In this document: piece after piece, positions 1-9,072 of the stretch
Numbering within the stretch: position 1 is the first letter of the stretch
Layout: each line of letters starts with the position of its first letter
Source: Actinoplanes couchii
GTDB taxonomy: Bacteria > Actinomycetota > Actinomycetes > Mycobacteriales > Micromonosporaceae
Length of the DNA stretch: 64,000 nt
Reading direction: 5' to 3'
Assembly: GCF_016862075.1 (NCBI RefSeq)
Contig: NZ_BOMG01000105.1
Location: forward strand, 56,843-120,842
Notes under the pieces: generated by a model
Told to the model about the DNA's origin: nothing
The model's database searches: none
What the model saw: only the letters and a program-made list of their open reading frames with translations
Made by a program: the position numbers and the translations under genes

Positions 1-405
1 ACCCGCGCCCTGCAACCGCTGCTGGCCCGCTACGGCACCCACCCGAACCTGCACCTGGTCCTGTTCACCACCGACGCCACCACCTACCGCCGGGAGATCG
101 CGCCGCTGGCCGGTTTCTACCCGTCGGTCTACGCCGGGGTGCCGTGGTGGTTCCTGGACAACCCGTCGGCCATCCGCGACTTCCAGCGGGCCGTCACCGA
201 GATCGCCGGGTTCGCCCGGCTGTCCGGCTTCATCGACGACACCCGGGCCTTCTGCTCCATTCCGGCCCGGCACGACATGGCCCGCCGCCTGGACGCGGGC
301 CACCTCGCCGAACTCGTCGCCGCGCACCGCCTCGACGAGGACGAGGCCGCCGACATCCTCACCGGCCTCACCAGCACCCAGCCCCGGCACGTCTTCAAAC
401 TGTGA
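1..405 (+). CDS. uxaC: Uronate isomerase, C-terminal part (5' end outside window)
   Basis: The frame is open from base 1 and stops at 403-405, giving the last 134 residues. It carries family hallmarks: GVPWWFLDNP, the FIDDTRAF stretch and the SIPARHDMARR end region, all typical of glucuronate/galacturonate isomerase (UxaC). The enzyme converts D-glucuronate to D-fructuronate (or D-galacturonate to D-tagaturonate) in the cytoplasm. It lies 10 bp upstream of an MFS transporter, so the two are probably co-transcribed. Its presence next to glycoside hydrolases suggests the target glycan contains a uronic acid. The N-terminal metal-binding part is not in the window. Confidence 0.93.
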   Translation, partial: TRALQPLLARYGTHPNLHLVLFTTDATTYRREIAPLAGFYPSVYAGVPWWFLDNPSAIRDFQRAVTEIAGFARLSGFIDDTRAFCSIPARHDMARRLDAGHLAELVAAHRLDEDEAADILTGLTSTQPRHVFKL

Positions 406-415
406 AGGGAAACGT

Positions 416-1666
416 ATGGCAATAGCCGAGCCCGTGGCCAAGGTCAGCGGGCGTTACATCTTCTGGATGATGGCCGCCAACTTCGGCGTCTCGATGGCGT
501 TCATCGTCCCGATCGCCTTCTCCCTCGCGGTCCGCATCGACGAACTGGCGCCCGGCCGGGAGGAGGTGCTCGGTTACGTCACCGGCACCGCCCAGGCCGT
601 CTTCCTCGTCCTCAGCCCGCTGATCGGCGTGTGGAGCGACCGGACCCGCAACCGGTTCGGCAGGCGCCGGCCGTTGATGCTCGCCGGAGCCGTGCTCGGC
701 CTGGCCGCCCTGTTCGCGATCGCGGTCGCGCCGAACCTGCTGCTCGTGGCGGCCGGCTGGATGCTGGCGATGCTCGGCTGGGCGACCGTGTCGCAGCTGA
801 TCCTCAGCGCGCAGGCCGACCGGGTGCCCGAGGAACAACGCGGCCGGATCTCCGGCTTCACCGGCCTCACCGGGCAGATCGCCCCGATCATGGGCGTCGG
901 GATCACCTCGCTGGTCAGCGGCAGCACCTTCCTGGTGTTCGTGCTGCCCGGCCTGATCGGGGCCGCCCTGCTCACCGGCTTCCTGATCGCCGGGAAGGAG
1001 CCGGACAGCCGGAACCTGCCGCCCGCCGCCCCGGTGTCGGCCCGCGGCCTGCTGTCCAGCTACGTGTTCAACCCGCGCGAACACCCCGACTTCGGGTGGA
1101 ACTGGCTGGGCCGGCTCGCGTTCTTCATGGGCCTCTACTTCAACACCACCTTCAGCACCTTCTTCTACGCCCAACGACTCGGCCTGCCGGTACGTGAGGT
1201 GGCCGCAACCGTGGCACTGATCGGCGTGGTCGGCGTCTTCGCCGCGGCGGCCGGCGCGCTCGGCGGCGGCTACCTCTCCGACCGGCTGCAACGCAGGCGG
1301 ATGTTCGCCCTGATCGGGTCGCTGTTCTTCGTCGTCGGCGCGGTCGTCGAGGCGTTCGCCCACGCGTTCGTGCCGCTGCTGATCGGCTCGGTGCTGATGC
1401 AGCTGGCCATCGCCTTCTTCAGCGCCGTCGACCAGGCGATCGTCCTCGCGGTGCTGCCCAGCCGGGAGGAGGCGGGCCGCTACATCGCGGTGGTCCAGTT
1501 CGCGCACAAGCTGCCCAGCGCGCTCGCCCCGTTGATCGCGCCGTTCATCATCGCGATCGGGGCGAGCGGCGGGGAGAAGAACTACACCCTGCTGTATCTC
1601 ACCGGCGCGGTCCTCGCCCTGGCCGGTGGCCTGATCGTCTTCACCAGGATCAAGTCGGTTCGGTAG
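416..1666 (+). CDS. MFS transporter, probably for a sugar or uronate
   Basis: 416 residues with about 12 hydrophobic segments. The cytoplasmic loop after helix 2 reads GVWSDRTRNRFGRRRP, the MFS signature (GxxxDRxGRR type), in the form seen in sugar-transporting MFS members. An AAGGGA-type ribosome site (about 405-410) stands 5 bases before the ATG. The gene follows the uronate isomerase by 10 bp, so a role in importing or exporting a uronate or oligosaccharide is likely but inferred. Its 3' end overlaps the convergent GH43 gene by 17 bp. The exact substrate cannot be told from the sequence. Confidence 0.85.
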   Translation: MAIAEPVAKVSGRYIFWMMAANFGVSMAFIVPIAFSLAVRIDELAPGREEVLGYVTGTAQAVFLVLSPLIGVWSDRTRNRFGRRRPLMLAGAVLGLAALFAIAVAPNLLLVAAGWMLAMLGWATVSQLILSAQADRVPEEQRGRISGFTGLTGQIAPIMGVGITSLVSGSTFLVFVLPGLIGAALLTGFLIAGKEPDSRNLPPAAPVSARGLLSSYVFNPREHPDFGWNWLGRLAFFMGLYFNTTFSTFFYAQRLGLPVREVAATVALIGVVGVFAAAAGALGGGYLSDRLQRRRMFALIGSLFFVVGAVVEAFAHAFVPLLIGSVLMQLAIAFFSAVDQAIVLAVLPSREEAGRYIAVVQFAHKLPSALAPLIAPFIIAIGASGGEKNYTLLYLTGAVLALAGGLIVFTRIKSVR

Positions 1667-3389
1667 CCCGCACCGGTTCTCCGGGGGTCACGCCGTTCTC
1701 GTTGAAGGTGTCGACAGCAAACCAGGTGTCCTCGCCGGCGTTCAGCGTCGGCACCTCCAACTCGGTCCGGTCGTAGACCAGCCAGCTGCGGTACAGCTTG
1801 CCCGGCGTGCTGCCGTACCGGACGTTGTAACCCTGGGCGGTCGGTGCGGCCGGCCAGGTCAGCCGTGCGGTGCGGGGTTCGGCCCGTACCGCACGCGGCA
1901 TCACCGCCGCCGGGGGCGTGCCGTTGCCGCGGCCGAAGACCCGCAGGCCGCTGACCGCGAACGTGCCGCCGAACGGCATCCGCAGCGCGGTCACCCGCAC
2001 GTACCGGATCGGCGCCGGGCCGTCCAGGACGAAGAAGCCGTGCGGACGATCGCCGCTCCCGTCGTGCAGGGTCGTCCAGGTGTCCCCGTCGGCCGATCCC
2101 TGCAGGCGGTACCCGGCGGGGTCGTGGTCGGCGTAGAGGCCGCGCCAGGTCAGGCCGAACTGCTGCCCCTCGGTGACCGGCGGGGCCTGCCCGGCGAGCT
2201 GGTGGTCGGCGAGGTTGACCTGGATCGCGCTGACGTCCCGGGCGGCGCCGAGGTCGAGCTGGAGCCATTCGCCGGCGCCGGGGCCGGAGGCCGCCCACCA
2301 GGTGCGTACGTCCTCGTTGACCGCGTCCGTGGCGGGATGCCCGGAGGCGTACGACGAGCAGGTCACCGTCGTCCGGTAGGACAGCAGCATCCATTCCGGT
2401 TCCTGCCGGGCCCACGGGTCGAACGGGCCGTCCGGCCAGCGGGCCGGGTAGTCGGCGAAGTTCTGGTTGCAGAACAGCACGCCGTCGTCGTCGAAACCGG
2501 CCGGGAAGATGCCGATCCGGCGTTCGAAGGGGTGGTTGACGCTGATCCGCATGGTCGCGGCGTGCCACCAGTTGCCGTGCCGGTCCTGGAAGGTGCTGCC
2601 GTGCCCGGCGCCGGTGATGAACCCGCCGGGCACCGACGAGAACGGGCTGTGCCGGTCGTAGGTGAACGGGCCGAGAGGGCTGTCCGAGGTGGCGTACCCG
2701 TCGGCGTAGGAGTTCCACTGGGTGCCCGGTCCCGCGTACTGCAGGTAGTAGCGGTCGTTCACCCGGGTCATCCAGGCGCCTTCGATGAACGGCCCGGCCC
2801 GGAACGCCGGCAGCAGCCGTTCGGCCTCCGTCTTCGGCTCCGACCGGCGGTAGTTCTCGCCGGCCCGCTCCCAGCCGCGGCTCTCGACGTCGGCGCCGAG
2901 CAGGTCGGCCGGCTCACCGATCGGATGCAGGCCGGCGTCCAGCTCGACCCCGCGGATCGGCTCCCGGTCGTCGCATCCCCAGTACAGGTAGAGGCGGCCG
3001 TCGTCGTCCTGGAAAAGGCTCGGATCCCAGAACGGGAAATCGCCCGGCGAGACCCGGGTGAAATCGTCGGCGAGCGGATCCACGCTACGGAAGAACGGTG
3101 ACGACTCGCCTTTGCGGGACGCCGAAATGAGAAGCGCGCCGTTTACCTCCCGCACATCGGGGGCGTAGTCCAGCGGAGGTAGTTTCGTGGTCGGCCGGTA
3201 AATCCACTCGCGCATGTCGCCGGAGTGCCAGAACCCCCGCGACATGGAAGCGAAGAGATAAAAACGATTTCGATACAGTACGATCGATGGATCGGCTGCC
3301 TCGCGGTGCACGCTGCGCGTTCCGGACACACGAATGTCCTGGAAACGGTAGGGCAGATCCAGCGGATTGCACCGGTGTTCGATGTGCAT
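1650..3389 (-). CDS. GH43-type glycoside hydrolase with F5/8C-like and FnIII-like C-terminal modules
   Basis: 579 residues. The N-terminal five-bladed propeller domain (about 1-330) shows the GH43 catalytic layout: Asp33 in ADPS (general base), Asp122 in WDPSLF (pKa modulator) and Glu203 in IEGAW (general acid). Residues about 340-470 resemble a discoidin/F5/8C carbohydrate-binding fold, and about 485-575 a fibronectin III module. GH43 enzymes are arabinofuranosidases, beta-xylosidases or exo-galactanases; the specificity is open here. There is no signal peptide, which is unusual for a protein with binding modules and suggests intracellular work or non-classical export. The gene is divergent from the ABC-transporter operon with 203 bp between them, so the two probably share control. 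Confidence 0.85.
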   Translation of the reverse strand: MHIEHRCNPLDLPYRFQDIRVSGTRSVHREAADPSIVLYRNRFYLFASMSRGFWHSGDMREWIYRPTTKLPPLDYAPDVREVNGALLISASRKGESSPFFRSVDPLADDFTRVSPGDFPFWDPSLFQDDDGRLYLYWGCDDREPIRGVELDAGLHPIGEPADLLGADVESRGWERAGENYRRSEPKTEAERLLPAFRAGPFIEGAWMTRVNDRYYLQYAGPGTQWNSYADGYATSDSPLGPFTYDRHSPFSSVPGGFITGAGHGSTFQDRHGNWWHAATMRISVNHPFERRIGIFPAGFDDDGVLFCNQNFADYPARWPDGPFDPWARQEPEWMLLSYRTTVTCSSYASGHPATDAVNEDVRTWWAASGPGAGEWLQLDLGAARDVSAIQVNLADHQLAGQAPPVTEGQQFGLTWRGLYADHDPAGYRLQGSADGDTWTTLHDGSGDRPHGFFVLDGPAPIRYVRVTALRMPFGGTFAVSGLRVFGRGNGTPPAAVMPRAVRAEPRTARLTWPAAPTAQGYNVRYGSTPGKLYRSWLVYDRTELEVPTLNAGEDTWFAVDTFNENGVTPGEPVRATEPT

Positions 3390-3446
3390 TCGGTCCCCTG
3401 TTCCGGGTGGGTCGGCTATGCACGTCTACCGGCCGGCCGGGCGTGG

Positions 3447-3462
3447 TGGCAACCGGTGGCCA
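3447..3462. promoter_or_regulatory. Candidate LacI-type operator
   Basis: The 16-bp near-palindrome TGGCAACCGGTGGCCA has 7 of 8 symmetric positions matched and the central CG typical of LacI-family operators. It lies in the 203-bp divergent gap between the GH43 gene and the sugar-binding lipoprotein gene, and a LacI-family gene sits in the downstream operon. A partly overlapping inverted pair GGCAAC/GTTGCC (3448-3453 and 3466-3471) adds to the symmetry. The assignment to that regulator is inference. Confidence 0.45.
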
Positions 3463-3521
3463 GAAGTTGCCGGGAGAAAACCCTCAGGTCCGGTCCGGGA
3501 CGCTTGGCATTCGATTGCCCG

Positions 3522-3551
3522 TTGACATTCGCGGCGGCTCGGTCGTAGCGT
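3522..3551 (+). promoter_or_regulatory. Candidate housekeeping promoter of the ABC/glycosidase operon
   Basis: A perfect -35 TTGACA (3522-3527) is followed after 18 bases by TAGCGT (3546-3551), a good actinobacterial -10. Transcription would start near 3558, giving a 5' leader of about 35 bases before the ATG at 3593. The leader contains a TTAAG/CTTAA inverted repeat and a strong ribosome site. Confidence 0.6.
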
Positions 3552-3562
3552 CGTGCCACTTG

Positions 3563-3580
3563 TTAAGTCCTGTGTCTTAA
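3563..3580. promoter_or_regulatory. TTAAG-N8-CTTAA inverted repeat in the leader
   Basis: Perfect 5-bp arms TTAAG (3563-3567) and CTTAA (3576-3580) with an 8-base spacer. Such AT-rich arms are rare in this GC-rich DNA. It falls just after the predicted transcription start and directly before the GGTGATC ribosome site (3584-3590), so it could be an operator or a small RNA hairpin. Its symmetry does not look like a LacI site. Confidence 0.35.
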
Positions 3581-3592
3581 AAAGGTGATCCC

Positions 3593-4897
3593 ATGCGCAT
3601 AGTCCACGGTTCTCACCCTGCCCTCCGCCGGCTTCGCAGGCGGTCGGTGGCTGCGGTCGGCGTCCTAGCCCTCGCCTCGTCGCTACTGGCGGCCTGCGGC
3701 TCCGACGACAAATCCGGGTCCACCGACGGCCTGGTCTTCATGAACCAGTCCCGGGGCCAGGAAGCCGCCCTGAACGAACTGGCCAAGAAATACACCGAGA
3801 CCACCGGTGTCAAAATCACCATCGAATCGCCCGGTCCCGCCGACTATCTGCCGAAACTGCAGTCCAAGGCACAGTCCAAGTCGATGCCGGACATCTATTC
3901 GTCGTTCAACGCCACCGACATGGCGCCGTTCTACCGGGCCGGCTGGGCCAAGGACCTGAGCGCCGAACTGCAGGGCGACTGGAGCAAGAACTTCGACCCG
4001 GCCGTGGTGAAACTGTCGGCCTTCGCCGACGGCAACAACCTGAAGGTGCCCGCGGGCATCTACACCGTGCACTGGGAGATCCAGACCTACGGCTTCCTGG
4101 CCGACCCCGCCGCCACCGGCATCGACAAGGCCGCCCCGCCGCAGACCATGGACAAGTTCATCGCCGGCCTCGCCACCAAGGGGCCGGGGAAGTTCACCGT
4201 CGCCGCGTCGCTGACCCCGCAGCTGGTCCAGTCCTACGCCTCCAACTACCTCACCGACGAGCAGATCTCGCAGACCCTCGACGGCAAGCTGCCCTGGAAG
4301 TCCGACGGCTGGCGCAAAGCCTTCCAGCTCCTGATCGACATGAAGCAGGCCGGGATCCTGGCCAACAACGCGCTGCCCGGTGGCCAGGACGACAACCCCA
4401 ACGTCGAGTCTTCGTTCTTCAACAAGAAGGAGGTCGGCTCGATCTTCGACGCCACCGCCGGCGTGTCGGTCGGGCTGCGCACCGCCCCCGACTTCAACGA
4501 CTACATCTCCCTGGCCCTGCCGGCGGCCCCGGACGCCACCCAGAAACCCCGCGTGATCGGCCTCAACGGCAAGGGCGCGGTGATCAACCCGAAGGGCGCC
4601 AACGTCGACAAGGCGGTGGCGTTCGTCAAGTGGCTGACCGAACCCGACCAGCAGAAGTTCTTCGCCGAGAAGGCCCGGATCCTGCCGAGCAACCCCGAAC
4701 TGCTCAAGAGCGGCACCATCCCCGGCCAGCTCACCGGGTTCGCCGAGGCCATCCAGTCGATGCAGGTGCTGCCGAACACGATCAGCAGCGACGTCAACAC
4801 CACCATCATCCGCAACACCCAGCGCCTCGTGCTCGGTGAGGCGACCGTGGACCAGGTCCTGGACGAGATCCAGGCGGCCCAGGACCGCAGCAAGTGA
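3593..4897 (+). CDS. ABC transporter sugar-binding lipoprotein (family 1)
   Basis: 434 residues. The N-terminus has an Arg-rich region, a hydrophobic stretch and the lipobox LLAAC with Cys35, so it is an extracytoplasmic lipoprotein. The rest matches family 1 solute-binding proteins for oligosaccharides, for example the ending AVAFVKWLTEPDQQKFF. The start is fixed by an excellent Shine-Dalgarno sequence, AGGTGATC (3583-3590), before the ATG. It captures the imported sugar for the two permeases that follow, and its stop overlaps the next start (GTGA). No ATPase gene is present; in actinomycetes such CUT1 systems generally share an MsiK-type ATPase encoded elsewhere (established knowledge). Confidence 0.92.
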   Translation: MRIVHGSHPALRRLRRRSVAAVGVLALASSLLAACGSDDKSGSTDGLVFMNQSRGQEAALNELAKKYTETTGVKITIESPGPADYLPKLQSKAQSKSMPDIYSSFNATDMAPFYRAGWAKDLSAELQGDWSKNFDPAVVKLSAFADGNNLKVPAGIYTVHWEIQTYGFLADPAATGIDKAAPPQTMDKFIAGLATKGPGKFTVAASLTPQLVQSYASNYLTDEQISQTLDGKLPWKSDGWRKAFQLLIDMKQAGILANNALPGGQDDNPNVESSFFNKKEVGSIFDATAGVSVGLRTAPDFNDYISLALPAAPDATQKPRVIGLNGKGAVINPKGANVDKAVAFVKWLTEPDQQKFFAEKARILPSNPELLKSGTIPGQLTGFAEAIQSMQVLPNTISSDVNTTIIRNTQRLVLGEATVDQVLDEIQAAQDRSK

Positions 4898-5814
4898 CGA
4901 CGGTGACCAACACCTCCGGTCCTGCCTCGCGCAGGGCCGGAGGGCTCCGGCGCAACATCATCGGCTGGCTGTTCCTGGCGCCGGCCGTCGGCCTGATCGG
5001 CCTGTTCACCATCACCCCGTTCCTGCAGGCCATCGAACTCAGCTTCCAGAACTGGGACGGCGTCAGCCCGGACACTCCCTGGGTGGGGCTGGACAACTAC
5101 CGGTTCGTCTTCGCGTACGACGCGTTCTGGGCGTCGATGCGCAACGTCGCCTTCTTCGCGATCATCGGATTCTTCGCCGGTAACGGCATAGCCCTGGCGA
5201 TGGCGGTGGCGGTCCACCGGATCACCCGGGGACGAACGTTCTTCCGGACCGTCTTCTACCTGCCCGGCGTACTGTCGGTGGTGGTCGTGGGGTTGCTCTT
5301 CTCGTCCATGCTGGCCCCGCAGTCCGGTCTGATCAACAACCTGCTCGGCAGCCTCGGCCTGGAGTCGCTGCAGCAGAACTGGCTTGGCGACCCCGACATC
5401 GCCCTGCCCGCGGTCGCCGCGGTCTTCGTCTGGTTCCACTGGGGCTTCGGGTTCCTGCTGTTCCTGGCCGGCCTGCAGGACATCCCGGCCGAGCCCTACG
5501 AGGCGGCCGACCTCGACGGCGCCGGCGCCTGGGTGAAGTTCCGCTACATCACCTGGCCGCACCTGGCGCCGGTGACCACCATCGTCAGCCTGCTGACGCT
5601 GCTCGCCGCCATGCAGATCTTCGGCACCGTCCAGGTGCTCACCAACGGCGGTCCGGGCTACCACACCATGGTCCCGACCCTGCTGATCTACGGCGAGGCG
5701 TTCACCAACCACCGGTACGGCAGCGCCGCGGCCATGTCGGTGCTCTTCGGCGGTGCACTGGTGCTGCTGTCACTGCTCCAGCTCGGCATCTCACAACGGA
5801 GGTCCCGCGCATGA
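4894..5814 (+). CDS. ABC sugar permease, MalF/UgpA-like
   Basis: 306 residues with about six membrane helices. The conserved EAA loop that contacts the ATPase reads EPYEAADLDGAGAWVKF, and the family sequence TNGGPGYHT is present near the end. The GTG start lies inside the stop of the binding-protein gene (GTGA overlap), and the stop overlaps the next gene (ATGA), so translation is coupled. It forms the membrane channel together with the next gene product. The substrate is probably an oligosaccharide, judged by the neighbouring glycosidases. Confidence 0.92.
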   Translation: MTTVTNTSGPASRRAGGLRRNIIGWLFLAPAVGLIGLFTITPFLQAIELSFQNWDGVSPDTPWVGLDNYRFVFAYDAFWASMRNVAFFAIIGFFAGNGIALAMAVAVHRITRGRTFFRTVFYLPGVLSVVVVGLLFSSMLAPQSGLINNLLGSLGLESLQQNWLGDPDIALPAVAAVFVWFHWGFGFLLFLAGLQDIPAEPYEAADLDGAGAWVKFRYITWPHLAPVTTIVSLLTLLAAMQIFGTVQVLTNGGPGYHTMVPTLLIYGEAFTNHRYGSAAAMSVLFGGALVLLSLLQLGISQRRSRA

Positions 5815-6668
5815 CCACCATCACGGACCCGGGTTCCCCGCCCCGCCGCCGGATCCGCCCGGACCAGGTCGGCGTCTACGGACTGCTCACCGTCGCGGCG
5901 CTCATCGCCCTGTTCCCGCTGCTGTGGATGCTGTCCGGATCGCTGCAGACCCTCGACGAGCTGCTGTCCCAGGACAGCCTGCTGCCGGCCAGCCCGCAGT
6001 GGGGCAACTACGTCACCGCCTGGGTCGAGGGCGAACTGGGCATGTACTTGCTCAACAGCGTCGTCTACACCGGCACCGCCGTCCTGGGCATCCTGGCCGT
6101 CTCCAGCCTGGCCGGGTACGCCCTGGCCCGGCTGGACTTCGCCGGTAAGGGAATCTTCCAGTTCGTCATCCTCGCCGTCATGATCATTCCGGCGCCGGCG
6201 ATGTTCCTGGCCCAGTACCGGCTGCTCATCGACCTGGGCCTGACCAACAGCCGGCTCGGCTACATCCTGGTGCTGATCACCTCCGGCATCCCGATGGCGA
6301 CGCTGATCATGCGCAGCTTCTTCGCCAACCAGCCCCGGGACCTGGAGGAGGCCGCCGCCCTGGACGGCGCCTCACCGCTGCGGATCTTCCTCAGCGTGAT
6401 CCTGCCGCTGGCCCGGCCCGGCATGGCCGCCGTCGCGGTCATCCAGGGCCTCGCCGCCTGGAACGAATACCTGATGGCCCTGGTCCTGTTCGACGACAAC
6501 GATCTGATGCCGGTCCAGCGCGGCCTGACCAGCTTCATCTCCGCCGACACCCCGCAGCAGCAGATCCTGCTCGCCGCGACCGCCCTGTCGATCCTGCCGG
6601 TGGTCGCGTTCTACCTGCTCGCACAGAAACAGGTCGTCAAGGGGATCAGCGCGGGAGCCATCAAGTGA
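5811..6668 (+). CDS. ABC sugar permease, MalG/UgpE-like
   Basis: 285 residues with about six membrane helices and the EAA loop LEEAAALDGASPLRIF. Typical MalG-type sequence is seen at AWNEYLMALV and at the C-terminus QKQVVKGISAGAIK. It starts with ATG overlapping the previous stop by 4 bases and ends overlapping the GTG of the GH2 gene. It is the second half of the CUT1 permease. No ATP-binding subunit follows, so the energy-coupling subunit must come from another locus. Confidence 0.92.
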   Translation: MTTITDPGSPPRRRIRPDQVGVYGLLTVAALIALFPLLWMLSGSLQTLDELLSQDSLLPASPQWGNYVTAWVEGELGMYLLNSVVYTGTAVLGILAVSSLAGYALARLDFAGKGIFQFVILAVMIIPAPAMFLAQYRLLIDLGLTNSRLGYILVLITSGIPMATLIMRSFFANQPRDLEEAAALDGASPLRIFLSVILPLARPGMAAVAVIQGLAAWNEYLMALVLFDDNDLMPVQRGLTSFISADTPQQQILLAATALSILPVVAFYLLAQKQVVKGISAGAIK

Positions 6669-9070
6669 GCACACCCGTGATCCGGGCCGAGCTCACCGGC
6701 GGCTGGACCGTCGCGCCCCGCGTCAACGTCTTCGAACAGGTCCGTGATCCCGCCGTCCACGTCCCGGTGACCCTGCCGCACGACGCGATGATCGGAATGG
6801 ACCGCGATCCGGGTGCGGACGGCCGGACCGGATATTTCCCGGGCGCGCTGGCCGTGGAGTACACCAGGACGCTGCACGCTGCGCCGGACTGGGCCGGCGG
6901 GACCGTGGCCCTGCGCTTCGACGGCGTCTACCGCAACGCCATGGTCTTCGTCGACGACCAGTTCGTGGCCCAGAACAAGGGCGGATACACCCCCTTCACC
7001 GTCGAGCTCGGCCCGCACCTGCGGTACGGACAGGACAACGTCATCCGGGTCGAGGCGCGGGTCAACGCCGACTCCCGCTGGTACAGCGGCGCCGGCATCA
7101 TCCGCGACGTCTTCCTGATCGTCACCGGTGCGGTGCACCTGCGCCGCACCGGGCCGATCGTCACCACCCCCGACGTGGACGCCGAACGCGCGGTCGTCGA
7201 GGTGCAGGCTCCTCTGGTCAGCACCGCCCGCACCACCCGGACCGTCCAGGTCGAGGTGGAACTGCACGACCACACCGGCACGGTCCTGGCCCGTGACGCG
7301 GCACCGGTGACGATCACACCGGGAGAGGGGCGGAACTCCCGGCACCGTCTCTACCTGCCGCGGCCTCGCCGGTGGAGTGTGGACGACCCGTACCTGTACC
7401 GCGCCGTGGTGCGCGTCCACGACCAGGACGGCGACCTCGACGCGGTGAGCGTGCCCCTCGGCGTGCGCACCCTGCGGCTCGACCCGGTCCACGGCCTGCG
7501 TGTCAACGACGAGTCCGTCAAACTCCGCGGCGCCTGCGTGCACCACGACAACGGGCTGATCGGCGCGGCCACCATCGGCCGGGCCGACGAACGCCGGGCC
7601 GAGCTGCTCAAGGCCGCCGGGTTCAACGCGATCCGCAGCGCCCACAACCCGATCAGCCCCGCCATGCTGGACGCCTGCGATCGGCTCGGCATGCTGGTCG
7701 TGGACGAGGCCTTCGACGTGTGGACCGAGGGCAAGACGTCGTTCGACGGCGCCACCGACTTCCCCGAATGGTGGGAACGCAACCTCGAGGCGATGGTCCT
7801 GCGCGACATCAACCACCCCAGCGTCGTCATGTACTCCATCGGCAACGAGAACGTGGAGACCGGAACCCCGCTCGGCGCCGCGCTGAGCCACAGGCTCACC
7901 GAGAAGATCCGGGAGCTGGACGGCACCCGCTTCGTCACCAACGGCGTCAACCCGCTGGTGACCCTGATCCGGCAGAACGGCGAACGGCTGCGACGCGCTG
8001 CCGACCTGCCCACCGGGGGCGTCAACGAACTGCTCGACGCCGCGGACGGGCTGGACGCGATGGTCACCTCGGACGAGGCCACCCGCCGGACCCGGGAGGC
8101 CCTCGCCGCCCTGGACGTCGCCGGACTGAACTACGCCGAGGCCCGCTACGTCATGGAGAACGACCTGCATCCGGACCGGATCATCGTCGGTACCGAGACC
8201 GCGCCCCGGCGGATCGCCCACAACTGGCGCCTCGTGCTCGGCGATCCGCGGATCATCGGCGACTTCACCTGGACCGGCTACGACTACCTCGGCGAGGTCG
8301 GCATCGGCCGGGTCCGGTTCCCGGACAGCGACGACACCGGTTTCCAGGGCCCCTTCCCGTGGATCAGCGCCTGGTGTGGGGACCTCGACCTGACCGGTCA
8401 CCGCCGTCCCCAGTCCTACTACCGGGAAATAGTCTTCGGCCTGCGTCCCACCCCGTACCTCGTGGTGGAACGCCCGTCCAGCCGGGAACGCGGCGCCACC
8501 CAGGGCCAGTGGTCGTGGCTCGACGCAATCGCGAGCTGGACCTGGGACGTGCCGCCCGGAACGGTGATGACCGTCGAGGTCTACAGCCCGGACGCCGACG
8601 TGGAACTGTTCTTGAACGGCACCTCGCTGGGGCGCCGGGCGACCGAGGAGTTCCGGGCCGTCTTCGACGTGCCCTACCAGCCCGGCGAACTGACCGCGGC
8701 CGGTACCGCGGGGCGGTTCACGCTCCGCACCGCCGGGCCGGCCGCCCGCGCGGCGGTGCACGCCGACCGCACCACCCTGACGGCCGGCCACACCGACCTG
8801 GCGTTCCTCACCATCGAGCTGGTCGACCGGCACGGTGTCCCGGTGCCGGACGACGACCGGGACGTCACGGTGACCGTGGACGGCACGGCGGTGCTGCAGG
8901 GCCTCGGCAGCGCCCGGCCCGACCCGCAACCGGGCCGGGAACACCTGACCTTCGACGGCCGCGCCCTCGCCGTGGTGCGGCCCACCGGCCCCGGCACCGC
9001 GCTCGTCACCGTACGTGCCGCCGGCCTGCCCGAACAGACCGTCGAGATCACCGTCATCGAGGAAATCTGA
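6665..9070 (+). CDS. Glycoside hydrolase family 2 (beta-galactosidase/beta-glucuronidase type)
   Basis: 801 residues. The order is: sugar-binding jelly-roll domain (about 5-160), Ig-like domain (about 165-270), TIM barrel (about 272-590) and C-terminal beta modules (about 590-801) with an Ig-like (Big) fold at the end. The acid/base is Glu395 in SIGNEN and the nucleophile Glu511 in VGTETAP; HNPI and DEAFDVW are further family hallmarks. There is no signal peptide, so it should act on sugars in the cytoplasm after import. The GTG start overlaps the permease stop. GH2 covers beta-galactosidase, beta-glucuronidase and others. The nearby GH42 gene and uronate isomerase make galactoside or glucuronide the best guesses. 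Confidence 0.88.
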   Translation: MSTPVIRAELTGGWTVAPRVNVFEQVRDPAVHVPVTLPHDAMIGMDRDPGADGRTGYFPGALAVEYTRTLHAAPDWAGGTVALRFDGVYRNAMVFVDDQFVAQNKGGYTPFTVELGPHLRYGQDNVIRVEARVNADSRWYSGAGIIRDVFLIVTGAVHLRRTGPIVTTPDVDAERAVVEVQAPLVSTARTTRTVQVEVELHDHTGTVLARDAAPVTITPGEGRNSRHRLYLPRPRRWSVDDPYLYRAVVRVHDQDGDLDAVSVPLGVRTLRLDPVHGLRVNDESVKLRGACVHHDNGLIGAATIGRADERRAELLKAAGFNAIRSAHNPISPAMLDACDRLGMLVVDEAFDVWTEGKTSFDGATDFPEWWERNLEAMVLRDINHPSVVMYSIGNENVETGTPLGAALSHRLTEKIRELDGTRFVTNGVNPLVTLIRQNGERLRRAADLPTGGVNELLDAADGLDAMVTSDEATRRTREALAALDVAGLNYAEARYVMENDLHPDRIIVGTETAPRRIAHNWRLVLGDPRIIGDFTWTGYDYLGEVGIGRVRFPDSDDTGFQGPFPWISAWCGDLDLTGHRRPQSYYREIVFGLRPTPYLVVERPSSRERGATQGQWSWLDAIASWTWDVPPGTVMTVEVYSPDADVELFLNGTSLGRRATEEFRAVFDVPYQPGELTAAGTAGRFTLRTAGPAARAAVHADRTTLTAGHTDLAFLTIELVDRHGVPVPDDDRDVTVTVDGTAVLQGLGSARPDPQPGREHLTFDGRALAVVRPTGPGTALVTVRAAGLPEQTVEITVIEEI

Positions 9071-9072
9071 TC

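Noticed and set aside
395..1507. 370-codon minus-strand frame opposite the MFS gene
   Set aside because: It is the antisense shadow of a clear 12-helix transporter; its protein is Gly/Glu/Arg/His-rich with no fold signature.
6611..8944. 777-codon minus-strand frame opposite the GH2 gene
   Set aside because: It is a long frame caused by high GC; the sense strand encodes an intact GH2 enzyme with both catalytic residues.
7372..9072. Upstream extension of the GH3 reading frame
   Set aside because: The 567 extra codons are Arg/Pro-rich and lie over the GH2 gene; family alignment begins at ATG 9073.
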